Assembly: GCF_009720365.1 (NCBI RefSeq)
Contig: NZ_ML769315.1
Span: forward strand, 279,621 to 343,620
From: Catellatospora paridis
Lineage (GTDB): Bacteria; Actinomycetota; Actinomycetes; Mycobacteriales; Micromonosporaceae
Reading direction: 5' to 3'
DNA length: 64,000 nt
Below, piece after piece: positions 18,010 through 26,166 of the stretch. How positions within the stretch are numbered: position 1 is the stretch's first letter; each line of letters starts with the position of its first letter. A program made the position numbers and the translations under genes. The notes under the pieces are model-generated. The model was not told the origin of the DNA and made no database searches. It saw only the letters and a list, made by a program, of their open reading frames with translations.

Positions 18010-18132
18010 GTCGTTCGCCTCCTGCAGATGGTCGTTCCACCGGAGCCAACAACGCGTGCGGGGAGCGCATTCCTGTTCCGGAACACGATCGTCTCGGATT
18101 CCCGCACCGCGCCGTACGGGCCCGCAGGGGAA

Positions 18133-18166
18133 TACGCCGGGCGCGCAGGCGGGCGCGCCCGGCGTA
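18133..18166 (-). terminator. Terminator of the membrane protein gene at 18174
   Basis: TACGCCGGGCGCGC (18133-18146) and GCGCGCCCGGCGTA (18153-18166) form a perfect 14-base stem with a six-base loop, seven bases past the stop codon. Confidence 0.85.
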
Positions 18167-18173
18167 CGTCAGC

Positions 18174-19193
18174 TCAGGCAGCCACCGTAGCGCCGAGGCG
18201 GCGGGCCGCCTCATGGGCCTCCGCGTCGTCCGGTGCGGCCTGCTCCTTGCGCCCTAGTCGGCCGACCCCGACCAGGGCCAGGCCGAGCAGCGCCCACGAG
18301 GCCAGCACCCAGGCCGCCGTGCCGCCGCCCGCGCCGCCGAACCAGGCGGCCGAGCGCAGCAGGGTCGCCCCGGCGCCGATGGGCAGCCACTGGCCGACCT
18401 CGCCCCACGGCTGCGGCAGCAGCTCCGGGGCCGCGCCGACCGCGCCCAGCGCGTTGCCGACCAGCAGGATGAGCACCACGCCCACGGCGATGCCGCGCGG
18501 GCCAGCGACACTGGCCAGGCCGTGCACGGTGGCGCTGATGGCCAGGGTGATCAACGCGATGGCACCGGCCACCGGCAGCCAGTCACCGCCGACCACGCCG
18601 AGCCAGCTCTGCAGCACGGTCGCGCCGGACACCCCGGCCAGCGCGGCGAAGGTGAACAAACCGACCACCCGGGCGGCGAAGCCCGGCACGGCGAAGTACA
18701 GCGCGATCGCGGCCAGCAGCGCGGTGATCACCAGGGGGAAGAAGCCCGCCGCGAAGCCGCCGCCGTGCGCGTCGTCCGCGCTCAGCGGAGCCAGGTCCGC
18801 GACCGTCACCTGCATCCCGGTGCCCGCGCCGAGCTGCGCGGCGGCGGCGCTGAACAGGTTCGCGACCGGCGGCGCGGCGGCCGTCGCGGTGTGCAGGGTG
18901 ACCCCGGTGGGGCTGAGGATGAAGGCGGCGTACGCCTGGCGGTCGAGCACCGCCGCGTCGGCCGCGGCGGCGTCGGCGACCGCGGTGACCTCGAACGCCC
19001 CCGGACTCATCGACTCGATCTTGGAGGTGAACGCCGCGACGGCCGGAGCCGGGCCGGCGACGACCACCGGCAGGTCACGGGGTGCCACGTTGGCGGCGGG
19101 ACCGGCGAACAGGGGCAGGAGCAGGGCCTGCAGGGTCATCACCGCAACGGCGACGACCACCGCCAGGACCGCTGGAGGCGGGGTGCGGCGCAT
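18174..19193 (-). CDS. YhgE/ABC-2-type membrane protein, probable efflux function
   Basis: 339 residues. One membrane segment (residues 7-28) is followed by an extracytoplasmic region of about 130 residues (LPVVVAGPAPAVAAF onward) and then six membrane segments, the layout of YhgE/Pip and DUF3533-type proteins. It lies divergent from a TetR gene with shared AACGA-N4-TCGTT operators, the usual arrangement of a drug- or lipid-responsive exporter. The ATG at 19193 has AAGGAG at nine to fourteen bases upstream and was chosen over an upstream in-frame start that would run through the operator. The transported compound is unknown. Confidence 0.78.
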   Translation of the reverse strand: MRRTPPPAVLAVVVAVAVMTLQALLLPLFAGPAANVAPRDLPVVVAGPAPAVAAFTSKIESMSPGAFEVTAVADAAAADAAVLDRQAYAAFILSPTGVTLHTATAAAPPVANLFSAAAAQLGAGTGMQVTVADLAPLSADDAHGGGFAAGFFPLVITALLAAIALYFAVPGFAARVVGLFTFAALAGVSGATVLQSWLGVVGGDWLPVAGAIALITLAISATVHGLASVAGPRGIAVGVVLILLVGNALGAVGAAPELLPQPWGEVGQWLPIGAGATLLRSAAWFGGAGGGTAAWVLASWALLGLALVGVGRLGRKEQAAPDDAEAHEAARRLGATVAA

Positions 19194-19208
19194 GGGGGAT
19201 CTCCTTAA

Positions 19209-19277
19209 AACGAATGTTCGTTCTCTTAGGTAAACGATGGCCTCGTCACCTCCACCTGTCAAGAACGATCGTTCGTT
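19209..19277. promoter_or_regulatory. Two TetR operators in the divergent region
   Basis: AACGAATGTTCGTT (19209-19222) and AACGATCGTTCGTT (19264-19277) share the palindrome AACGA-N4-TCGTT. One lies before the membrane protein gene and the other before the TetR gene, so the regulator probably represses both and itself. Confidence 0.8.
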
Positions 19278-19291
19278 TTACGATGAGAGCC

Positions 19292-19894
19292 ATGCCACGC
19301 GTCTCGGAAGCCCACCTCGCCGCCCGCCGCCAGCAGATCCTCGACGCCGCCCGGGCCTGCTTCGCGCGCAACGGCTTCCACGCCACCTCGATGCAGGACG
19401 TGATCTCCGAGGCCGGGCTGTCGGTCGGCGCGTTCTACCGCTACTTCAAGAGCAAGGAGGAACTCGTCACCGCCATCGCCGAGCAGGTGATCGGCGGGGT
19501 CAGCAACCTGCTCGACGAGGTCCGCGCGATGGATCCCCCGCCGCCGATCGAGGACGTGATGCGCCGCCTGCTGCGAACCGTCGACCCGCAGTTCGGCCCG
19601 GACGGGGTCTTCCCGATGGCGCTGCAGGTCTGGGCGGAGTCGCTGCGCAATCCGCAGCTGGCCGAGTTCGTGCGCGAGGTCTACGGCAGGATCCGCGGCC
19701 ATTTCGACGACATCGCCCGCGACCAGCAGGCAGCCGGGCGCCTGCCGGCCGACGCCGATCCCGAGGCGGTCGGCGCGGTGCTGTTCAGCATGGTGCCGGG
19801 ATACGCGTTGCAGCGGGTGCTGCTGGGACGGCCCGATCCGGACACCTTCCTCGCCGGCATCAAGGCACTGCTGCACACTCCTGACCAGAGCTGA
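19292..19894 (+). CDS. TetR-family repressor of the adjacent membrane protein
   Basis: 200 residues. Residues 8-54 form the TetR helix-turn-helix (RRQQILDAARACFARNGF, TSMQDVISEAGLSVGAFYRYFKSKEEL); the C-terminal two thirds is the helical ligand-binding domain, with no family-specific signature that I recognise. The ATG at 19292 is chosen because TACGAT lies seven bases upstream, consistent with a leaderless mRNA; an ATG at 19283 would add three residues. The operators on both sides of the divergent promoter region make it the local regulator of the membrane protein gene. Confidence 0.87.
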   Translation: MPRVSEAHLAARRQQILDAARACFARNGFHATSMQDVISEAGLSVGAFYRYFKSKEELVTAIAEQVIGGVSNLLDEVRAMDPPPPIEDVMRRLLRTVDPQFGPDGVFPMALQVWAESLRNPQLAEFVREVYGRIRGHFDDIARDQQAAGRLPADADPEAVGAVLFSMVPGYALQRVLLGRPDPDTFLAGIKALLHTPDQS

Positions 19895-19948
19895 GGCCCG
19901 GCCATACGGCTGTGACCTGGGTGACCGCTGCGGTTCATGCGAGCTTTG

Positions 19949-19978
19949 TTGACTGACGACTCAGTCAGCAAGTAGCCT
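19949..19978 (+). promoter_or_regulatory. Promoter with TGACTGA-N4-TCAGTCA operator (site A)
   Basis: TTGACT (19949-19954), 18 bases and TAGCCT (19973-19978) form the promoter of the CocE-type hydrolase gene. The perfect 18-base palindrome TGACTGACGACTCAGTCA (19950-19967) overlaps the -35 box and spacer, a typical TetR repressor position. Variants occur at 39744 and 40072. Confidence 0.8.
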
Positions 19979-20005
19979 TGCTGGGGAACCGGGAGGGGTG
20001 TCGGG

Positions 20006-21976
20006 ATGGCCACGCGGGCCGCAGGGCGCAGCGAGCAGGTCTGGATCACCATGGACGACGGTGTCCGCCTTGCCGCGACGCTCCAGCTGCCCGCCACGGA
20101 CACCCCGCAGCCCTGCCTGCTGGAGGCGCTGCCCTACCGCAAGGACGACGTCACCTCCTCGTACACCGAGGAGTACGAGCGCCTGCGCGACGACTTCTCA
20201 TACGCCGTATGCCGGGTCGACCTGCGCGGCACCGGCTCCAGCGAGGGCATCGCCGTGGACGAGTACCCGCTGCGCGAGCAGGACGACCTCGTCGCCGTCA
20301 TCGCCTGGCTGGCCGCACAGTCCTGGTGCGACGGCAGCATCGGCATGTACGGCACGTCCTACTCCGGGTTCAACGCGATCCAGGTCGCCATGCGCCGCCC
20401 GCTGGCGCTGAAGGCGATCGCGCCGATCTACGCGACCGACGACCGGTACACCGACGACGTGCACTACATGGGCGGCTCGCTGCGGCTGCTCGACGTCGTC
20501 GACTACCCGACCTACATGATCGCGATGAACGCGCTCCCGCCGGTGCCGTCGATCGCGGGGCCGGACTGGCGCGAGCGGTGGCAGGACCGGCTCGACCGCA
20601 CCGAGCCGTGGCTGCTGCGCTGGCTGGAGGAGGCCGTCGACGGGCCGTACTGGCGGCACGGCTCGCTGCGTGATCCCTCACTGGACACCGACGCGGACTA
20701 CGGCAACGACTACGCCCGCATCGCCGTGCCCACGATGGTCGTCGCGGGCTGGGCCGACGGCTACCGCAACAACAGCTTCCGCACGGTCGCGCAACTGCGC
20801 GACGCGGGCACCCCGGCGCGGCTGCTGGCCGGGCCGTGGAGCCACATGTCCGCCGAGTCGGCGCTGCCCGGCCCGCACGTCGACCTCGTCGCCGAACTGG
20901 CCCGCTGGTTCGACCGCTGGCTGCGCGGAGTCGACAACGGCGTGGACGCCGAACCGCCGTACACCTTCTTCCTGCGCGAATCCGGCGGCACCCCGGAGCC
21001 GGACGCGGCGCAGGTGGCCGGGTCCTGGCGCAGCATGCCGGACTGGCCGAACACGACCTGGCGATGCCCGCTGTCCTGGGTGATCGGCGGGGGCACCCGG
21101 GTGCTCGCGGTGCGCCCCGACACCGGCACCGCCGCCTGGAACAGCTGTGCCGGACGGCTGCCCTGGGGCCAGCCCACCGACCAGCGTTTCGACGATGCCG
21201 CCTCACTGACCTGGGACTTCCCCGTCGAGCAGGACATGACGCTCATCGGGCCGGGCCGGGTACGCCTGCGCGTCGCGGCCGACCAGCCGGTGGCGAGCGT
21301 GTCCGTGAAGCTGTGCGACGTCGCCGACGACGGCACCTCGACACTGATCACCCGCGGATTCCTCAACCTGACCCACCGCGACGGGCACACCGATCCCGTG
21401 CCGCTGGTGCCCGGCGAGTTCGTCGACGCCGAGGTCGAGCTGGAGACCTGCGCCTACACGCTGCTGCCCGGACGGCGGCTGCGGCTGTCGGTGACCGGGG
21501 CGGACTGGCCCAACACCATCGCGCCGCCGCGCCCGGTGACGCTCGCCGTGGACGGCGACCGGAGCACGATGCACCTGCCCGCGCCGCAGCACACCGACCC
21601 CGCGCCCCGCTACGACCAGGGGCAGCGCGCGGTCGAGGGCGACCCGGTGGGGTGGCGGATCAGCGACGACGTGGTCGACCGGGTCACCACGGCGACCGTG
21701 GAGCACGGCTCCACCTGGGACATCACCGGCGGCACCTGCACCGACCGGTACACCGGGTCGGTCAGCGTCGACCGGCGCACCTGGCGGCAGACGTCGACGT
21801 CGACCGCCCGTTTCACGCTCACCTGGGGCGATACCAGCGTGAGCACCGAATGCGCGGTCGAGCTGACCGCCGACGCCGACCACCTGACGGTCGCGATCAC
21901 GCTGCAGGCGTATGACGGCGACGCCGTCGTGAGCAAGCGCTGCTGGAACCACCAGGCGGCCCGCCGCTTCGGTTGA
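20006..21976 (+). CDS. CocE/NonD family serine hydrolase (X-Pro dipeptidyl-peptidase S15-like)
   Basis: 656 residues, predicted cytoplasmic as there is no signal peptide. The N-terminal alpha/beta-hydrolase domain has RVDLRGTGSSEG and the nucleophile Ser118 in MYGTSYSGFNA; the charge-relay Asp is likely in VVAGWADGYRNN and the His in GPWSHMSAES. The C-terminal region from about residue 400 is the jelly-roll domain seen in cocaine esterase and PepX (DLTWDFPVEQDMTLIGPGRV). Such enzymes cleave esters, amides or X-Pro dipeptides; which one applies is not clear. The ATG at 20006 has GGGAGGGG upstream. It is followed after 58 bases by an MFS transporter gene. Confidence 0.88.
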   Translation: MATRAAGRSEQVWITMDDGVRLAATLQLPATDTPQPCLLEALPYRKDDVTSSYTEEYERLRDDFSYAVCRVDLRGTGSSEGIAVDEYPLREQDDLVAVIAWLAAQSWCDGSIGMYGTSYSGFNAIQVAMRRPLALKAIAPIYATDDRYTDDVHYMGGSLRLLDVVDYPTYMIAMNALPPVPSIAGPDWRERWQDRLDRTEPWLLRWLEEAVDGPYWRHGSLRDPSLDTDADYGNDYARIAVPTMVVAGWADGYRNNSFRTVAQLRDAGTPARLLAGPWSHMSAESALPGPHVDLVAELARWFDRWLRGVDNGVDAEPPYTFFLRESGGTPEPDAAQVAGSWRSMPDWPNTTWRCPLSWVIGGGTRVLAVRPDTGTAAWNSCAGRLPWGQPTDQRFDDAASLTWDFPVEQDMTLIGPGRVRLRVAADQPVASVSVKLCDVADDGTSTLITRGFLNLTHRDGHTDPVPLVPGEFVDAEVELETCAYTLLPGRRLRLSVTGADWPNTIAPPRPVTLAVDGDRSTMHLPAPQHTDPAPRYDQGQRAVEGDPVGWRISDDVVDRVTTATVEHGSTWDITGGTCTDRYTGSVSVDRRTWRQTSTSTARFTLTWGDTSVSTECAVELTADADHLTVAITLQAYDGDAVVSKRCWNHQAARRFG

Positions 21977-22034
21977 CGTCGCCCACCGCGCCGACGTCGA
22001 CCATCCTTTACTTCCTCCTTGGGGAGACCTTTCC

Positions 22035-23354
22035 ATGTCCGGCCTCGCGGTCGTCACCGCTGCCCGCCGTTACCGTGCCCTCATCGCCAGCCCGGGTGTC
22101 GCCCGGGTGGCGGTGCCGTCCCTGATCGGCCGCCTGCCCTACGGCATGGCGACCCTCGTGTTCATCCTCGCCGTCCAGCACGGCACCGGCTCGTACGCCG
22201 TGGCCGGCATCGCCACCGGCGCGCACTCGGCGATCACCGCGTTCACCTCGCCCTGGCTGGGCCGGCTGTGCGACCGCGGGCACGCCGTCGCGGTGCTGCG
22301 GGTCACCGGCGTGCTCTACGCGCTGCTGCTGTCCGGCATGGTGGCCGCGCTGTGGACGCACCAGCCCGTGGCGCTGATCATCGGCCTGGCCGCGCTGGCC
22401 GGGGCCGCGAACCCGCCCGTCGGCGCGGTCACCCGGGTGGTGCTGCCCGGCCTCGCCCCGGCGCACGTGCAGACGGCGTACGCCTTCGACGCCATCACCG
22501 TCGAGCTCACCTACGTGCTCGGCCCGATGCTCATCGCGCTGGTCACCGCGGCCACCAACCCGTACATCGCGGTGATCGTCACCGCCCTGCTGGCCACCGC
22601 CGGCTCGCTGGGCCTGGCCGCCGCACCCGGGCTGACCGCCCGCTACCGCGAGGTGCGCACCTCCGCGCTCGCCCGCGCGGCGTCCGCCTCGAACGGTGTC
22701 ACCGTCAGCGCAGCAGCCCTGAAGCGCGCGCTGCGGGCCAACCGGTTGATGCGGCTGAGCATGGTCGTCGTGCTGGTCGTCGGCGCGCTGGAGGCCGCCG
22801 CGTACGGCGTGATGGAGGTGGCGATCCCGAAGTACGCCGCCGACCTGGGCGCGCCGCAGGCCGCCGGTGCGGTGGTGGCCGCCTGGAGCGCGGGCTCGAT
22901 CGTCGGCGGCGTCTGGTTCTCCGGCCTGAACCCCAAGCTGAGCCAGGCGAAGCTGTTCGCGCTGCTGCTCTGCCTGAACACGGTCGGCTTCGGCGCGATG
23001 CTGCTGGCCTTCGGCCTGCCCAGCCTGGCGCTGATCCTGTTCCTGGGCGGCATGGTCATCTCCCCGACCACCGCGGTCGAATGCGCGCTGGTCACCCGGA
23101 TCGCCCCCGCCGGGCGCAGCACCGAGGCGTTCACCTGGGTCGGCACCGGCATCTACGTCGGCTTCGCGGCCGGCTCGTCCATCTCCGGCCTGATCATCAA
23201 CCAGGGCACCAGCCTCAGCGTCGTCATCCTGATCGCCACCGCCATGGTCGCCACCGGCGCCCTGCTCGCCCTCACCGCCAGTCGCCGCATCGCCGCCGAC
23301 GCCGCCGCCAACCCCGACCCCGCCGCCCTGCCCGCTCCCGCCGCCGCCCACTGA
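22035..23354 (+). CDS. MFS transporter
   Basis: A 439-residue major facilitator permease with about twelve hydrophobic segments and a central cytoplasmic loop (residues 200-235) rich in Arg and Ala. The loop between segments 2 and 3 reads PWLGRLCDRGH, a form of the MFS motif A. Members with this pattern are usually proton-driven effluxers of drugs or small metabolites; the substrate is unknown. The ATG at 22035 follows GGGGAG. It lies 58 bases downstream of the CocE-type hydrolase gene on the same strand and may be co-transcribed from the same operator-controlled promoter, with the 69-bp hairpin repeat after it as end point. Confidence 0.87.
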   Translation: MSGLAVVTAARRYRALIASPGVARVAVPSLIGRLPYGMATLVFILAVQHGTGSYAVAGIATGAHSAITAFTSPWLGRLCDRGHAVAVLRVTGVLYALLLSGMVAALWTHQPVALIIGLAALAGAANPPVGAVTRVVLPGLAPAHVQTAYAFDAITVELTYVLGPMLIALVTAATNPYIAVIVTALLATAGSLGLAAAPGLTARYREVRTSALARAASASNGVTVSAAALKRALRANRLMRLSMVVVLVVGALEAAAYGVMEVAIPKYAADLGAPQAAGAVVAAWSAGSIVGGVWFSGLNPKLSQAKLFALLLCLNTVGFGAMLLAFGLPSLALILFLGGMVISPTTAVECALVTRIAPAGRSTEAFTWVGTGIYVGFAAGSSISGLIINQGTSLSVVILIATAMVATGALLALTASRRIAADAAANPDPAALPAPAAAH

Positions 23355-23404
23355 CCCAGGCCGGACCCACGCCGGCCGCCCCGGCCCGAGCGGGGTCGGT
23401 TGAT

Positions 23405-23473
23405 CGTCCGACTTGCCTGGCACCTGTGCGTATCTTGACCCCGCATTCGCCCATCTGCCAGGCAAGTCGGACG
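23405..23473. repeat. 69-bp CGACTTGCCTGGCA hairpin element, copy 1
   Basis: CGTCCGACTTGCCTGGCA (23405-23422) and TGCCAGGCAAGTCGGACG (23456-23473) are perfect 18-base arms around a 33-base loop starting CCTGTGCGTATCTTG. The copy at 41906-41974 has the same total length and loop start. Confidence 0.9.
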
Positions 23474-23552
23474 GTCTCGCGCCCCGGCGGCGGGCTTGAT
23501 CGGCGAGTTGGCGGATGGTGGGGCATGGACAGGCGTGCGTTAGGGTTCATCC

Positions 23553-24155
23553 GTGGCTCGACGAACTGCTGAAGTGCGCCTGGACTCGCTGCTGCGCACC
23601 GCGGTGGACGTGATCGTCGAACGTGGCTTCGCCAACACCCGCACCGCCGATGTCGCCAAGGCGGCCGGGGTCAGCCAGGCCCTGGTCTTCTACCACTTCA
23701 CCAGCAAGGACGCGCTGCTCGCGCAGGCGTTCGCGTACGCCGCCGAGCAGGACATGGCCCGGCTGCACGCGGTGATCGACTCCAACGCGTCGTCCGTCGA
23801 GAAGCTGAAGAAGCTGGTGAAGCTGCTCGCCCCGACCGGCCGGTCCAAGTCTTGGATGATGTGGATCGACGGCTGGTCGGAGGCGCTGCGCACGCCGGAG
23901 CTGGAGAAGGTCTCGCGCCGCATGGACCTGCGCTGGAAGGAGGGCCTCACCGAGGTCATCGCCAACGGGGTCGCCGACGGCTCGTTCACCTGCGACGACC
24001 CGGCCGGGGCGGCGTGGCGCATCAACGCCATCATCGACGGGCTCGCGGTGCAGCTCACCGTGCACGAGAAGGCGATCTCCCGCAAGCAGGCCTTCGACTG
24101 GATGCGCATGGTCGCCGCCCGCGAGGTCGGCCTGGACCCGTCCGACCTGGCCTGA
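23553..24155 (+). CDS. TetR-family regulator with BetI-like C-terminal domain
   Basis: 200 residues. Residues 8-55 are the DNA-binding domain (LLRTAVDVIVERGFANTRTADVAKAAGVSQALVFYHFTSKDAL), followed by a BetI-like C-terminal domain with WMMWIDGWSEALRTPEL and INAIIDGLAVQLTVH. The start is GTG at 23553; TAGGGT lies exactly at -12 to -7 and there is no ribosome-binding site, so it is probably leaderless. It stands alone between an MFS gene and a convergent DUF6807 gene. It is the nearest unassigned candidate for the TGACTGA-N4-TCAGTCA sites in the 20-40 kb region, but no such site lies at its own promoter. Confidence 0.87.
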   Translation: MARRTAEVRLDSLLRTAVDVIVERGFANTRTADVAKAAGVSQALVFYHFTSKDALLAQAFAYAAEQDMARLHAVIDSNASSVEKLKKLVKLLAPTGRSKSWMMWIDGWSEALRTPELEKVSRRMDLRWKEGLTEVIANGVADGSFTCDDPAGAAWRINAIIDGLAVQLTVHEKAISRKQAFDWMRMVAAREVGLDPSDLA

Positions 24156-24173
24156 CCGGCACCCTGGCGCGGT

Positions 24174-24983
24174 TCAGTCGCTGATCACCACGCGCAGCCT
24201 GCCGTGCCAGGTCTCGTGCGCCTCGATCAGCCGCGGATGGTCGTAGGCCCATGCGGCGCAGACTCCCGGATAACCGGTCGATCCTTCGCTGGTACGCACG
24301 AACCACCGGTCGCCGCTGCCCAGCCCCGAGAACCGCAGGGTGTACGCCGCGCCGCCCGACTCGCCCCGCCAGACCAGCTCGGCCTCCGCGCTCCCGTTGA
24401 CCTGCTCCTCGCCGACCAGCTCACCCGCGGTCAGGGCGAGGTTCGCCCCCGGCGCGATCCGCCAGAAGCACCCGCCGTACCCCGCCCCGCCTGGCCGCCC
24501 GTTGGTCGCCGGGCTGCCCAGCACGACGGTCTGCGTCGCGGTCAGCCACCATCCCAGCTCGAGCATCCACGACCGTTCGTCGAGGTACGTCGCCGTCATC
24601 GTGCGCCGCTCCGCCAGCAGCACCTTGCCGTCCGCGCCCCGCCATGCCAGCCGCTGCGCGAACCCGCCCGAGCCCACCTCGTCGAACCCCTCACCGGTGA
24701 TCGACCCGTGGTCGTCGAGCCAGGTGTAGCCCTGGTCCCGCACGTAGGTCCGGCCGCCCCACAGGTTGTTCCGGTTGACGTCCTGCATGGCCAGCGACAG
24801 CCCCAGGTGCCAGCGGTGGTCGTCGGGCATCGCATCCGTGACGAGCGTGCCCGCGAGCGTCCGGATCGGATGCAGGTATGGCCGCGGCCCCAGCGTCGGT
24901 TCGACCTCCGCCCCCGAGCGGTACTCCGCCACCACCCGACCCGCCACCATGAACTCCACGCGACCCGCCGCCTCTCCAGCCAT
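24174..24983 (-). CDS. PmoA-like protein (DUF6807 family)
   Basis: 269 residues of the PmoA/DUF6807 family, common in actinobacterial sugar-utilisation clusters, function not established. Typical blocks are RPYLHPIRTLAGTLVTD, HRWHLGLSLAMQDVN, FAQRLAW, and near the C-terminus the segment WFVRTSEGSTGYPGVCAAW. There is no signal peptide, so it is cytoplasmic. The name comes from distant similarity to methane oxygenase subunits and does not imply that activity. A LacI-type palindrome lies 21 bases upstream of the ATG, suggesting sugar-dependent control. No transporter or sugar enzyme is directly next to it. Confidence 0.8.
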   Translation of the reverse strand: MAGEAAGRVEFMVAGRVVAEYRSGAEVEPTLGPRPYLHPIRTLAGTLVTDAMPDDHRWHLGLSLAMQDVNRNNLWGGRTYVRDQGYTWLDDHGSITGEGFDEVGSGGFAQRLAWRGADGKVLLAERRTMTATYLDERSWMLELGWWLTATQTVVLGSPATNGRPGGAGYGGCFWRIAPGANLALTAGELVGEEQVNGSAEAELVWRGESGGAAYTLRFSGLGSGDRWFVRTSEGSTGYPGVCAAWAYDHPRLIEAHETWHGRLRVVISD

Positions 24984-25003
24984 GCCCGCCGCGGGGATGA
25001 TGC

Positions 25004-25017
25004 GGAAAGCGCTTACC
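25004..25017. promoter_or_regulatory. LacI-type operator before the DUF6807 gene
   Basis: GGAAAGCGCTTACC contains the eight-base palindrome AAGCGCTT with near-symmetric flanks. It resembles the operator at 27406 before the GH13 gene (core GGAAAGCGTTTTCC), so one LacI regulator not in this window may control both. Confidence 0.6.
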
Positions 25018-25027
25018 GCCGTTGAGG

Positions 25028-26092
25028 TTAGCGGGTTCCGGTGATCCCCGCCAGGGTTGCGACGGTGAGGGGGCCGAGGGTGGGCAGGTGGTAGCCGCCC
25101 TCATGCACGGCGACTACGGGCAGCCCCAGCTCGCGAACCAGTTCGCCGGTGCGGGCGTAGCCGTCCTCGGTGACCTGCAGCGGACTCTCCGGGTCGTCCT
25201 TGGCCGCGTCGACGCCCAGGGAGAGCACCACCGCGTCGGCGCGGTCGCCGATGAACTCGACCAGCTGCCGCACACCGGCCAGCCAGCCCTCGTCACCGGT
25301 GCCCGGCGCCAGGGGCACGTTGCGGTTCGCCCCTTCGCCCGCGCCGGTGCCCGTCTCGTCGGCGAAGCCCGCGTAGTGCGGGAACCAGCCCTCGCCCGGG
25401 TCCACGTGCACCGAGGTGTAGAGCACCTCCGCGCGGTCGTAGAAGATCGACTGGGTGCCGTTGCCGTGGTGGGCGTCCACATCGACCACCGCGACCCGGC
25501 CCACCCCCGCGCGCTGCAACGCGAGCACCGCGACCGCGGCGTTGTTGAGGTAGCACGAGCCGCCGAAGCCGCCGCGGGTCGCGTGGTGGCCGGGCGGGCG
25601 GCAGATGGCGTACGCGGCCCGCTCCCCCGCGGCGACCAGGTCGGCCGCGGTCGCGGCGGCATGTGCGGCCGCCCGCGCCGCGGGCCAGGTGCCCGGCCCG
25701 ACCAGGGTCATCGTGTCGTAGCAGAACTGCCCCGCCCGCGCGTGCGTCGCCGTGGGCCGGCGCATCGGCAGCCCTTCCAGCATCGCCGCGGTCGGGAACA
25801 CGTACGGCACCACCCGGTCCTGGTACTCCAGGTAGCCGCCGTCGACCCACTGGCCGTATACGCCCTCCAGGTGTGCCAGCAGCTCAGGCGTGTGGGCCTG
25901 GGCGAGCAGCTCGTCACCCAGCGGACGGGCCTCGACCAGGCGGGCTCCGGCGCGCACCAGCGCCGAGCGCAGCACGGTGGCCCGCTCGGGCAGCTCGGTG
26001 CCGGGCGTGCGCACACCGATCCAGATCTCGGCTTCCGGCACGTGCCGCAGCACGTCGTCGCTCCACACCACGGGCAGGTCCAGCTTCGCCAT
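25028..26092 (-). CDS. Histone deacetylase-like amidohydrolase (acetylpolyamine amidohydrolase type)
   Basis: A 354-residue zinc hydrolase of the arginase/deacetylase superfamily that removes acetyl groups from acetylated polyamines or lysines. The catalytic pair is His169-His170 in RPPGHHATRGGFGGSCYLNNAA; the zinc ligands are Asp206 and His208 in VDVDAHHGNGTQ and the Asp in LSLGVDAAKDDP; the catalytic Tyr is in HEGGYHLPTLG. These are all in place, so it should be active. The ATG at 26092 has no strong ribosome-binding site. It is divergent from the P1 peptidase gene across 74 bases, hinting at joint control of amide-bond-cleaving enzymes. Confidence 0.9.
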   Translation of the reverse strand: MAKLDLPVVWSDDVLRHVPEAEIWIGVRTPGTELPERATVLRSALVRAGARLVEARPLGDELLAQAHTPELLAHLEGVYGQWVDGGYLEYQDRVVPYVFPTAAMLEGLPMRRPTATHARAGQFCYDTMTLVGPGTWPAARAAAHAAATAADLVAAGERAAYAICRPPGHHATRGGFGGSCYLNNAAVAVLALQRAGVGRVAVVDVDAHHGNGTQSIFYDRAEVLYTSVHVDPGEGWFPHYAGFADETGTGAGEGANRNVPLAPGTGDEGWLAGVRQLVEFIGDRADAVVLSLGVDAAKDDPESPLQVTEDGYARTGELVRELGLPVVAVHEGGYHLPTLGPLTVATLAGITGTR

Positions 26093-26136
26093 CCCGGCAT
26101 GATGCCAGCACGGAGGGCCGGGCGGCAGGGATCGTT

Positions 26137-26160
26137 ACTGAGTCGAGACTCAGTTAGGCT
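26137..26160 (+). promoter_or_regulatory. P1 peptidase promoter with ACTGAGTC palindrome (site B)
   Basis: ACTGAGTCGAGACTCAGT (26137-26154) is an 18-base palindrome with one mismatched pair, directly followed by the -10 box TAGGCT (26155-26160), which sits at -12 to -7 of the ATG at 26167. The half-site TTACTGA/TCAGTTA resembles site A at 19950, but the spacing is eight bases rather than four. Confidence 0.7.
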
Positions 26161-26166
26161 GCGCCC

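Noticed and set aside
26137-26154. Counting site B as a full member of the TGACTGA-N4-TCAGTCA family
   Set aside because: Its half-sites are similar, but the spacing is eight bases instead of four, so it may bind a different repressor; it is kept only as related.
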